Positions 42,155-50,579 of a stretch of DNA of 64,000 nucleotides are shown here, one piece after another. Source of the DNA: Parabacteroides chongii (GTDB taxonomy: Bacteria > Bacteroidota > Bacteroidia > Bacteroidales > Tannerellaceae); NCBI RefSeq assembly GCF_029581355.1, contig NZ_CP120849.1, positions 3,690,501-3,754,500 of the forward strand. The letters are read 5' to 3'. Below the pieces are notes generated by a model. The model was given only the letters and a program-made list of their open reading frames with translations. It was not told the origin of the DNA and searched no databases. Positions within the stretch are counted from its first letter, which is position 1; every line of letters starts with the position of its first letter. Both the position numbers and the translations under genes were made by a program.

Positions 42155-44059
42155 TTAATTCTTTGGTCCTTCACCCCATTGCGGAGCACCCTGATCCTGC
42201 CAGGTACGTTCTGAGTTCAGAATAGATGTGTTTGCATCGCCGGCACCTGTAATGGTATAACCCTGTGCTGCATAGGCATCTCTCTGGATCTGATACAACT
42301 GGCTCGTTTCGTTAGGAACACCTGTCTGGAAACGACGAGGGAAATTGGTCACAGGAATAGATGCAAAATTCTCACGGCTGATAAACTGTGAATTGAATTT
42401 AGGCAAGCCTGAACGGCGGGCTGTAACAAACTGGTCATAAGGATACATGGTGAAGTTGATCAACTGCTGCAAGTATACTTTTTCCAGTTGTTCGCTGGTT
42501 GAACCGGTCAGCTGATAATCGGCTGATGCCAGCATCGCTTCGATCTCTCCGCTTTTCAGTTCGATGGAAACTTCGTTCGGGTCATAATCGTACGTAGTAC
42601 CATAGTAAGCAATCTGGTTTAATTCAGCTGCTTTATCGTATTCCTGAACAGACAGTTTGACACCCTGTGTGAAATAGCTTTCAGCCGTACCAGGCAGGTT
42701 GGCTCCCAATAATTTGAACTCTGCCAGATACAGGTTTACCTCACCACCGCCTAAGTACAGTCCGTACCAGGGACGGCTGTCGTTTTTAGTGATTACAGGA
42801 CCGCCCGGAGGAGTCGGCATTGTAAAGTTATAGTTACGTCCGATAACCATTTGATGCTGATACATGGAGTAGGGGCGATACGTTTTTGCACTTTGACCGT
42901 TTTCGTCAGTAATTTTGTAGCGGTTGCTATAGTCAAACCATTCACCGTAGACAGCTGTATTATTGCTGGCATTATATTCAACCGGAAGACCGTAATAACG
43001 TACCCAAGGTTCGCCCATTCCTTTCCATCTCACGAATGTTTTCTTTCCGCCAGTGGTTGTATATTCAACGTTTTCCTCGATATAAGAAGGAATCGCCTTG
43101 CCTTGATCGTAGAATTCCTGAACGATTTTAGAGTTCCAGTCGTTTTTACGGTATTGGAAACGAACGCGAGGGTCTTTGTTTTTAAGCATGAAATTGACTA
43201 TGCGCTGATTGGAAGCCATTCCATCCATAAAGCCGTTGCTCCAGTGGTAAATGTAATCATTATTGCTTGAGTTTACGATACCTTTATTGAACAGCATGGC
43301 ATCAGCCAAAGAGTCGATATAGCCACAAGAGGCATTGGCCACTTCCGAAGCAATCGTCAGTGCGCGTGCCTTATCTTGAGAAATCAGACGGGCTGCGATT
43401 TTCAGTTTCATTGAATTGGCCGCTTTTGCCCACTTGGCACGGTCACCTTTGAAGACAATATCCTGTTCGCTTTCAAAAATCTGCTCGGTAGCAGAAGCCG
43501 TAGTGAATACGGTGATGGCATTGTCCAGCTGACTCAGCCACAAGGTGTACAAGTCGGCGATTCTGTCGTAAGCCGGAGTCAGCGTACCGCCATGCAGGGC
43601 ATTACCCGCTTCCGTAAACTGAATATCCCCGTTGATATCACTGCTGGAAAGAGCCAGATAGGCTGTAAGCACATCCACACAAGCGGCTGTTGTCGCATGT
43701 TTGGCTGCATCTTCTTCGCTCATGTTGGAGCGCAAGTAGGTAATTTCGTGAGCCAGTTTCAATACTCTCACATAATTAACGCCACCGGTAACGGTTGTCA
43801 GTGCAGAACTTTCCGTGAAGCTGCCTGTCGGTACCGCCATCTGCGTCCATGATGTCAGCATCGGTGCGTCGTAGAACCAGTAGGTGTAATCAAACGGATC
43901 GAAATCCATCACAGCCATTGCAAACAGATAGGAGGGATCACCCACAGTCACCTGCGAAGGGCTGGAGTTGATATCTGCGAAATCGTCACGGCATCCGGTC
44001 GTGCACACTAAGGCTACACCCAGGCCGAATCCCATTAATATATTACTATATTTGTTCAT
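42155..44059 (-). CDS. SusD/RagB-like nutrient-binding lipoprotein (locus 1)
   Basis: This 634-residue lipoprotein has a signal ending CTTGC and the N-terminal RDDFADINSSPSQVT motif typical of the SusD_like_2 / RagB group. Helical TPR-like repeats follow, such as DQFVTARRSGLPKF near 555 and PRRFQTG. It caps the SusC channel on the cell surface and catches ligand. It starts 31 bp after the susC stop. It is closely similar to SusD of locus 2, with the same TPTPPGGPV segment, which shows local duplication. Confidence 0.9.
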   Translation of the reverse strand: MNKYSNILMGFGLGVALVCTTGCRDDFADINSSPSQVTVGDPSYLFAMAVMDFDPFDYTYWFYDAPMLTSWTQMAVPTGSFTESSALTTVTGGVNYVRVLKLAHEITYLRSNMSEEDAAKHATTAACVDVLTAYLALSSSDINGDIQFTEAGNALHGGTLTPAYDRIADLYTLWLSQLDNAITVFTTASATEQIFESEQDIVFKGDRAKWAKAANSMKLKIAARLISQDKARALTIASEVANASCGYIDSLADAMLFNKGIVNSSNNDYIYHWSNGFMDGMASNQRIVNFMLKNKDPRVRFQYRKNDWNSKIVQEFYDQGKAIPSYIEENVEYTTTGGKKTFVRWKGMGEPWVRYYGLPVEYNASNNTAVYGEWFDYSNRYKITDENGQSAKTYRPYSMYQHQMVIGRNYNFTMPTPPGGPVITKNDSRPWYGLYLGGGEVNLYLAEFKLLGANLPGTAESYFTQGVKLSVQEYDKAAELNQIAYYGTTYDYDPNEVSIELKSGEIEAMLASADYQLTGSTSEQLEKVYLQQLINFTMYPYDQFVTARRSGLPKFNSQFISRENFASIPVTNFPRRFQTGVPNETSQLYQIQRDAYAAQGYTITGAGDANTSILNSERTWQDQGAPQWGEGPKN

Positions 44060-44090
44060 ATTTCAATTAATTTAAAGTTTCTTGTTTAGT

Positions 44091-47000
44091 TTAGAATCCG
44101 ACATTAATAGTAAATGTGTAGTTAGCAGTCAAGCCGTTGAAAGAACGGATACGGAACTCGGAAGCAGATGTACCGCGGACAGATTCCGGATTGATCTTAT
44201 TCGGCATCGTGTTCAGCAGGTAGCCCAGGTTACGTCCGGACACCGACAGGTTCAGATGCTGTGCACCCAATTTATGCGCAATCTTGTTAGGCATTCTGTA
44301 GGATACGGTGATTTCACGTACTGCGATGTAGTTTAGTTTCTTCACCCAGTCGTCGTTTACTGTACCTGTTCCCCATGCATTGTTCCAGTAATGCCATGCC
44401 GAAGCGTGTTGCGGGTCAACAAGTCCCTGGTCGTACAGCGCCTGGTAGGTTTCGCCACCGTCGGCTACCGTATAAGAACTTCCGTTCGGCAGAGGAATAG
44501 ATGTTCCGCCTTCGATCAGACCAACAGGGATTAAGCCGTCGTTATACTGCTGGCCGTCCCAGATGGAAGTATAGCTCATACCGCCGTTTTCTGCGTCACG
44601 CCATTTCAGAGAGCTTTCCGTGAAGCCGTATGCCAGACCATAACGGTTTGCATAAGACGCAACATAACCGCCGAAGCGCATATCAAACAAAGCGCGCAGG
44701 CTCCAGTTCTTATACGTAAGCGAAGTACTTACGGAACCCAGGAAGTCGGGAACCATCGAACCGATTTTTTCTGCTTCGCCGCTACGCTGGTAGTACATGG
44801 CATGCATACCTCTGTCGCCACCGTAATAAGAAGTCGCGTTCAATATAGGCAGACCGGTCTTTTCGTCGATCTTGGCTTTCGAGTCACTCATCAATACCCC
44901 GTAAGATTCACCCACCTTGGCAACTGAACCGACACGGTAATTACCGTAAGCCACCTCACCACTCAACGTGATATAATCGGCTACGTTCGGGTGCAGTTCA
45001 ACGATTTTGTTGTTGTTCTTGGTGTATGTGAAGTTCAAATCCCACTGCCAGTCTTTGTTTTTGAACGGTGTCGTGTTCAAGGCAATTTCCAACCCCTTGT
45101 TTTCGATATTACCCGCATTGATATACTGGCTGCTGATACCGGAGATACCCGGAACGCTGATCGACATGATCTGGTCTTTTGTATTTTCCTTATAATAAGT
45201 CATGTCGATACCGATACGATTATTCAGGAAACGCCAGTCCAAACCGATCTCCCAAGCGTTCTTACGTTCAGGTTTCAGATTTGTGGAATAAGCCGTTGAT
45301 GGGATGCTCAGCGCGTATACGTTGCCACCACCTTGCAGCTGGGCTGTCAATAATGAATAAGCCGAATTGATTGTATAAGCATCCGTGTCATTACCTACCT
45401 GTGCCCATGATCCGCGCAGTTTGGCGAAAGAGATCCATTCCGGAAGCTGTTCGCGGAACGTTTCGTGAGCCAGCCAGGAGGCCGAAATAGACGGATAGAA
45501 ATAGGAGTAGTTACCATGTGTATCCGAATAAACCAGGGCAGACGACCAGTCGTTACGTCCGGTCACATCCAGGAATAACTGATCTCTCCAGCTTGCACTT
45601 GCCTGGAAGGATATGGACAACATACGTTTTTCCCCTTCTATCTTACCGCTGTAAGACGGTGTATTGATAGAGTTGGCAATAAAATACTGGTTAGGAACAA
45701 CCAGACCACCGTTTGTATTTTCAGCCATAGTCTGTTGTATATTGTTGTAATACTCACCGCGGATAAACCCGCCGAATGTGAAATCACCTACGCTCTTGTT
45801 GAATGTAAATGCAGCATTCAGGTTGGTCTGTTCTTTCGAGTAGAGTCCCATTCCGTAATAACCGCTTCGCTTGTTTGCATAGTCTGTTCCCGGCTGTTTC
45901 TCTTCATAACGTCTGTAGTAATAGTTGTAGTTACCTTCCGCGCGGAATTTCATCCAGTCGGTCAGCTCCACGTTCAATACCAATGTCGGACGTACGGAAG
46001 TCTCTTTCTGACGATAGTCGTTTTCGTAGATATTCCACCAGGTACCTCTTCCCGGGTTATTACCATATTCGTCACCATAGCCGGAATTGGCCTGACCTCC
46101 GTGAGTACCTTTGTAGCGTTTGCGGAAATACTGGGTATCATACGTACGTCCCCAGGTACCGTCTACGAACAACTCTCCGATATTCGGCTGTGCGTTCTTT
46201 GGATTTGAATTGGCGAAGGCGATGGATGCTTCCACCTCAATCTTGTCGGTTACCTTGTGCGATGCTTTAGCCAGGAACGATGTACGGTCGAAGCTGTTGT
46301 TCGGCAGTGTACCGCTTGCATACTTATAAGACAGAGAAGTATAGAAAGAGGTCTTTTCGCTGCTACCGCTGACAGATACGTTGGTATTGCTGTTGAATCC
46401 CAAATTGTACGCATCTTTAAAGTTATTCTCTACCGGGCTATAGGCGATAGTTGAATAGTCATAGTTTTCAATGCTGCTTCCGTCGAACGCCGGTCCCCAA
46501 TGACGACCTGTTCCACCGGTAAGGGTATGATTACCTGCTGAGTTCAGATAGAACTGGCCGATGTTGTCGTACAGGTAGTAGTTGCCGCTGGCATCCGTCT
46601 CACCATAACTGACATTACCTGTGTACTGTCCGCGTCCGTACTTGTTCTGTAACTTCGGTTGTTTGAACATATGGTCGATACCGAATGTCTGTGAAACATT
46701 CACACCGATACCCTGCTTGCCTTTACCCGATTTTGTCGTGATAACGACCGCGCCGTTCAAACCGCGTGAACCATACAGGGCGGTAGCGGCTGCACCTTTC
46801 AGTACAGATACCGTTTCAAAGTCATCCGGGTTCAGGTTCTTCAGCTCATTACCGTAGTCGTAGTTGTTGGCATTCCAGTCTGCATCACCGTCGCGGATGG
46901 CGTTATCCAGGATAATACCGTCTACTACATAAATAGGCTGGTTGTTTTTACCCAGTGTAGATGCACCACGGATCTGAATCTTGGTCGCACCGAACATACC

Positions 47001-47516
47001 ACCGTCAGAACCGGCAATTTCAACCCCAGCCACTTTACCCTGTAAAGCAGAAACCGGGTTGATTGCGTTGTTCAGCAATTCTTCACCTTTCAATTCGGTA
47101 ACGGCATATCCCAATGCTTTCGTTTCGCGTTTCATACCCAAAGCGGTAACAACCACTTCATCCAGAGCTTGTGAATCTTCCTTTAACGACACGCGTAGGG
47201 AGGGCTGTCCGGTATACCGGATGTCCTGTGAGGCGTAGCCGATAAACGAGACCTGGATAGTGGCTCCGTTTTGTACGTTTTCCAGTGTAAAATTACCATT
47301 CACGTCGGTAATTGTACCATTAGTGGTTCCTTTCACAACGATAGAGGCTCCGGCAACGGGGCCGAAGTTGTCCTCTACTACTCCGGTGACTTTCCCATTC
47401 TGTTGGGTAATCCCGGAACTTTGCTTACTTGGCATCAGATCTGCATATGCGCTTCCGGAGAAACCGAGTGCGCCAGCGATCAGAATTAAGCTGACAGGCT
47501 TTAAGTTTTTCAACAT
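44091..47516 (-). CDS. SusC/RagA-type TonB-dependent outer-membrane receptor (locus 1)
   Basis: This 1141-residue transporter has a signal peptide (about 1-25). A CarboxypepD_reg-like domain follows near 38-115 (GKVTGVVEDNFGPVAGASIV), then the TonB box DEVVVTALG at 119-127, a plug domain to about 240 (YVVDGIILDN; VLKGAAATALYGSRGLNGAV), and a long beta-barrel ending in Phe (INVGF). It imports substrate bound by SusD using TonB energy. It has no STN domain, so no direct anti-sigma signalling is expected. It shares leader hairpin and upstream palindrome with loci 2 and 3. Confidence 0.95.
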   Translation of the reverse strand: MLKNLKPVSLILIAGALGFSGSAYADLMPSKQSSGITQQNGKVTGVVEDNFGPVAGASIVVKGTTNGTITDVNGNFTLENVQNGATIQVSFIGYASQDIRYTGQPSLRVSLKEDSQALDEVVVTALGMKRETKALGYAVTELKGEELLNNAINPVSALQGKVAGVEIAGSDGGMFGATKIQIRGASTLGKNNQPIYVVDGIILDNAIRDGDADWNANNYDYGNELKNLNPDDFETVSVLKGAAATALYGSRGLNGAVVITTKSGKGKQGIGVNVSQTFGIDHMFKQPKLQNKYGRGQYTGNVSYGETDASGNYYLYDNIGQFYLNSAGNHTLTGGTGRHWGPAFDGSSIENYDYSTIAYSPVENNFKDAYNLGFNSNTNVSVSGSSEKTSFYTSLSYKYASGTLPNNSFDRTSFLAKASHKVTDKIEVEASIAFANSNPKNAQPNIGELFVDGTWGRTYDTQYFRKRYKGTHGGQANSGYGDEYGNNPGRGTWWNIYENDYRQKETSVRPTLVLNVELTDWMKFRAEGNYNYYYRRYEEKQPGTDYANKRSGYYGMGLYSKEQTNLNAAFTFNKSVGDFTFGGFIRGEYYNNIQQTMAENTNGGLVVPNQYFIANSINTPSYSGKIEGEKRMLSISFQASASWRDQLFLDVTGRNDWSSALVYSDTHGNYSYFYPSISASWLAHETFREQLPEWISFAKLRGSWAQVGNDTDAYTINSAYSLLTAQLQGGGNVYALSIPSTAYSTNLKPERKNAWEIGLDWRFLNNRIGIDMTYYKENTKDQIMSISVPGISGISSQYINAGNIENKGLEIALNTTPFKNKDWQWDLNFTYTKNNNKIVELHPNVADYITLSGEVAYGNYRVGSVAKVGESYGVLMSDSKAKIDEKTGLPILNATSYYGGDRGMHAMYYQRSGEAEKIGSMVPDFLGSVSTSLTYKNWSLRALFDMRFGGYVASYANRYGLAYGFTESSLKWRDAENGGMSYTSIWDGQQYNDGLIPVGLIEGGTSIPLPNGSSYTVADGGETYQALYDQGLVDPQHASAWHYWNNAWGTGTVNDDWVKKLNYIAVREITVSYRMPNKIAHKLGAQHLNLSVSGRNLGYLLNTMPNKINPESVRGTSASEFRIRSFNGLTANYTFTINVGF

Positions 47517-47539
47517 AATTGATAGTTTTTAGATTACTG

Positions 47540-47566
47540 AAGTGTTATTTTGGCGAATAAGCACTT
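47540..47566 (-). promoter_or_regulatory. Conserved 5'UTR hairpin of susC locus 1
   Basis: Read on the minus strand, AAGTGCTTAT and ATAACACTT pair (one mismatch) around the loop TCGCCAAA. It ends 24 bp before the start codon. Hairpins with CGCC in the loop at the same place occur before susC of loci 2 and 3. Confidence 0.6.
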
Positions 47567-47643
47567 CTTTATTTAAAATGATAATAATGTATTAAGCTAT
47601 GTAATTTAACGTCTGTGTAAAAAAATCATTAGTGATCCTCATA

Positions 47644-47656
47644 GTTCTAAAAGAAC
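47644..47656 (-). promoter_or_regulatory. Conserved GTTCT-n3-AGAAC palindrome upstream of susC locus 1
   Basis: GTTCTAAAAGAAC, 128-140 bp upstream of the start codon. The same element occurs at 130-142 bp in locus 2 and 131-143 bp in locus 3. Confidence 0.6.
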
Positions 47657-47913
47657 AATGGTGATATTAACAATTTAAATAGCTGAATTTCAATGCTTAC
47701 GTAAAATTATTAAACACTTATTTGCATTTAAAACAAGCGCTGTTCATACCTTTTTTGCAGCTTTTGAGAACATTTTGTTTAGTAAATATTTATTAAACGA
47801 TTTTTGGGAGAAGAGGCAACGTCCGGATTTTCACTATTTATATAAATTTTACTTAATTGGGCGTCACCCTTTAATGAAGTGGTTTTAATGTCTTGTAATA
47901 TAGTGAAATAGGT

Positions 47914-47943
47914 GGTGACGCCCTGGTAGAAAGCAGCGTCACC
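47914..47943 (-). terminator. GGTGACGC hairpin at the end of the virE pseudogene
   Basis: GGTGACGC (47914-47921) and GCGTCACC (47936-47943) form a perfect 8-bp stem, 10 bp past the pseudogene stop. It shares arm sequences with hairpins at 41393 and 50492. Confidence 0.65.
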
Positions 47944-47952
47944 CCTCTTGTT

Positions 47953-49505
47953 TTATAAAAGCTCTGTCACATGATAGTAATTGCCTGTTTTGGTATGTTT
48001 TTTGGTCACATTGTTTTTTAGCAGTATTCGTCCGAACAAAGCCATATTGCGGATACCCGTTTTTATTTTGCTGCGTTGTTCGATCCGCCTTAATATTTCA
48101 GCGGCAGGAAGAAGTTCGCCCTTTTCTCCGACCTCCGGCTGTCGGAAATACTGGAAGAAGAGCTGTTCTTCAATCGGGATCTGCTGGAACTGGTGGTTAT
48201 TGCGGATAATGGCTGTCTCTTCGTCGGATGTGAACCAATACCGTTCGTTAGTACGTAATGCGGCAGCCGCCTGGGCATACAGCTGGCTATGATTAACCGA
48301 CAGGCTGTGATCGATAGTCCCGTTCAGTTCGATACAGATGAAACGGCGGCTTCCGGTCGGGTCGCTCAGTAGGTCTGCATTGTTGGAGGTCGCAATGAAA
48401 GAGGCGTATCTCTTCATCGACTGGACACTGCGCTTGTAAGGCCGGCGGGCATTGATGACCGGTTTTTGCAGGATATTTCGCGGTATTCGACATCCTCTTT
48501 CAGGAGGTTGTATCTGAACTCATACCTCCGTTTCATAAATTCATCCGTCTGCATGGCCAGTGCCTGTTCCGGGCGGATGCAGGGCTTTCTACCGAAACCG
48601 GAAGAAAGTCGGTAAACATTCCGGATCGTAGTCCGTATCTCCGTTTCAAAGATCCGGAAATGAGAATGGATGAGGAGCCATTTGATTACTTCTTCTTCCG
48701 GTATACCGCTGCGGAAGCAATTTTCGGCCAGGCAGGTCAGAAAAGGCTTGATGTCTTTTTCTTCCCTGCGGTAGCCGCTTGTCTCCATCGCTTGCTGCAA
48801 TGAATTTTCGAAGAGCAGTGAGATGATGCGGCTTCGTTCATGACCGGGAGCGAGCCGCTGCAACGGGTCTTTTACGGTATGCTCCAGGGTAGATACGGGT
48901 AGCTTTTCCGGTAGCTTCCATGGTTGTTCGATCCGGATAGGCAGTGCGTCCGGATTGTAATAAATATCCGGATCGAAAGAGAGGCGGCAGGCTGCATCCA
49001 ATTCGTTTTCTTCGACGGCGATATCCTGTTGCAAGGTTTCCCTGTAGTAAGCGGAAGCCCTGTTATATGCTTCTTCATGGAAGAATCGGATCAAGGTATC
49101 ATTCTGAGGGACAGTATTATCCGGTAATCTGAAAGGTATAACGATTTTGACACTTTTCCCGCCCGAACCGATAAAGGCGATCATCGTTTGCAAAGAAGCG
49201 GAAACCTGCCGGCGTACCTTTTCCGCTTCATTACGGTTGGTCAGATTATTTATTTTAAGCAGAATTAACCCGTTGTATTCTTTTCTCACCAACTTCTTTT
49301 CTTGCTTTCTGAAAGTAGAACAGAAGTAGACCACCGGTATCCGGTTGGCTTGTTTGACGGAAACCCCGTGTCGGGTGTGGCATAGCTCTTCGCGCAGGGC
49401 TGTCACCTGCTTTGCTTTGTACCCGTTTCTGATCAGTTCGATCAGTTTTTCCATTCCGATAGTTCGTTGTGCTTTCATGTTGGCACTGAATAATGTTGTT
49501 TTCAT
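47953..49505 (-). pseudogene. VirE-like (BT4734-type primase/helicase) gene with internal deletion and frameshift
   Basis: The first frame (49505 to about 48480) encodes MKTTLFSANMKAQRTIGMEK and the BT4734/BF3469-like N-terminal domain up to NLLKEDVEYRE near residue 345. It then shifts out of frame and stops at 48414. A second frame (from about 48480 to 47953) carries the C-terminal end: KRYASFIATSNNADLLSDPT and GSRRFICIELNGTID. In full-length Bacteroidales homologues, as I recall them, the two parts are joined by a P-loop region of about 150 residues, which is missing. One deletion of roughly 450 bp with a frameshift explains this. I use ATG 49505; the longer frame upstream looks untranslated. 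Confidence 0.75.
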
Positions 49506-49631
49506 AGGCTTTTTTTTTATTGATTTTTTCTCAAAGGTAAGTGCCGGAGTGTCGGTTTGAAGCATGTTGGGGCCGATCATTATCAAGCATATTGCATTTA
49601 TTTCATCTGTTGTAAATAAAGGGGAGAGCTG

Positions 49632-49661
49632 TTGTTTATGTACTTATATTTTGTATCTTTG
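49632..49661 (+). promoter_or_regulatory. Promoter of the HU-HIG gene
   Basis: TTG (49632-49634) and TATCTTTG (49654-49661) with a 19-bp gap. Transcription would begin near 49667, so array D would be transcribed as part of the 5'UTR. Confidence 0.6.
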
Positions 49662-49678
49662 GTCATATGTTCTTAACT

Positions 49679-49762
49679 GTTCGACCAGGGGTAAACATAT
49701 AGTTGACCTAGGTCAAATTGAAGTTCGACCCAGGTCGAATATATGGTTGGCCCGGGTCGAAA
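49679..49762. repeat. Phased palindrome array D, four units, 22-bp period
   Basis: The 18-bp units GTTCGACCAGGGGTAAAC, AGTTGACCTAGGTCAAAT, GTTCGACCCAGGTCGAAT and GGTTGGCCCGGGTCGAAA start at 49679, 49701, 49723 and 49745. Their centres are exactly 22 bp apart. The 4-bp spacers are ATAT, TGAA and ATAT. Unit 2 contains a perfect 14-bp palindrome. The array lies between the HU-HIG promoter and its start codon. Confidence 0.85.
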
Positions 49763-49824
49763 ACTTAATGAGTCACTTCTTTAGCCTTAAAAGTATATAG
49801 TACGAATGATAAAAGTTCACTAGT

Positions 49825-50481
49825 ATGACAGCAGTTTACAAAATGGAGAAGAACCCGCCGAAAAAGGGTTCAGGGAAAAAAGTCGTATTGCATCCTCGTA
49901 TAATACCTTGGGATACAGTGAGTACGGATCATTTGATCAAGGAGGCTTCTTCACGTTCCACCTATACCGGAGGGGACTTGAAGGGGGCGGTCCGGCTGAT
50001 CGCCGATCTGTTGAAGGAAAAATTGAAGGAGGGATATAATGTGAATCTCGATGGGATCGGTTATTTCAGTGTCTCCCTTCAATCGCGTCCGGTTGAAGAC
50101 AAGAAAGAGCTACGCAGTGAATCGGTACATTTCAAGAATGTGAATTTCCGTTGTTGTGCTCAGTTGAAGTGGGAGTTGAAGACGATGCATCTGGAGCGTT
50201 ACCGGGAACCTAAAAAGACCGACTTCTCACTGGAGGAGAAGGAGAGACGATTGTTACACTATTTGGAACGTCATGCTTATATCACGACCCTGGCATATCA
50301 GGGATTGAATGGCTGCACGCAATATATGGCGCGGAAAGAACTCCGACAATTTGTGGCTGACGGTGTTCTGATAGAGGACGGGACCCGACGGATGTGCATC
50401 TATACCCGGCGACCGGAGCCGGTGGAACTACCGGATACGCTGGTGGTGGAGTCGAATATAGGAGAGGAAGAAAACCGGTGA
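49825..50481 (+). CDS. HU-HIG family DNA-binding protein
   Basis: This 218-residue protein has an HU-like fold at about 25-130 (HLIKEASSRSTYTGGDLKGA, then LKEKLKEGYNVNLDGIGYFS). A C-terminal winged-helix-like segment follows (LEEKERRLLHYLERHAYITT; RKELRQFVADGVL). This matches the HU-HIG proteins of Bacteroidales (PF18291), often found beside VirE-like genes, as here. It probably bends or organises DNA. The start could also be ATG 49843. Its 5'UTR contains array D. Confidence 0.85.
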   Translation: MTAVYKMEKNPPKKGSGKKVVLHPRIIPWDTVSTDHLIKEASSRSTYTGGDLKGAVRLIADLLKEKLKEGYNVNLDGIGYFSVSLQSRPVEDKKELRSESVHFKNVNFRCCAQLKWELKTMHLERYREPKKTDFSLEEKERRLLHYLERHAYITTLAYQGLNGCTQYMARKELRQFVADGVLIEDGTRRMCIYTRRPEPVELPDTLVVESNIGEEENR

Positions 50482-50491
50482 AGCATAAAAG

Positions 50492-50530
50492 AAAAGGTGA
50501 CGCCGTCCCGACAAGACAGCGTCACCTTTC
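50492..50530. terminator. GGTGACGC hairpin between HU-HIG and susD locus 2
   Basis: AAAGGTGACGC (50493-50503) pairs with GCGTCACCTTT (50519-50529) between convergent genes. A second hairpin CTGTTTC/GAAACAG follows at 50549-50572. The arms repeat those at 41393 and 47914. Confidence 0.8.
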
Positions 50531-50579
50531 TATAGATTGAATATCGGACTGTTTCTGTTATCCAAGAAACAGGTGAACC

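Larger units (their letters stand above)
47517..47952. other. Upstream region of susC locus 1
   Basis: No gene is visible. It holds the leader hairpin (47540-47566), the conserved palindrome (47644-47656), a lone GGGCGTCACCC word at 47859-47869 and the hairpin of the virE pseudogene end. No perfect TAnnTTTG box was found on the minus strand, so the promoter is uncertain. Confidence 0.5.

Noticed and set aside
48414..49586. Intact 390-residue protein
   Set aside because: Its last about 20 residues are the out-of-frame reading of the conserved C-terminal part of the same gene, so it is one half of a broken gene.
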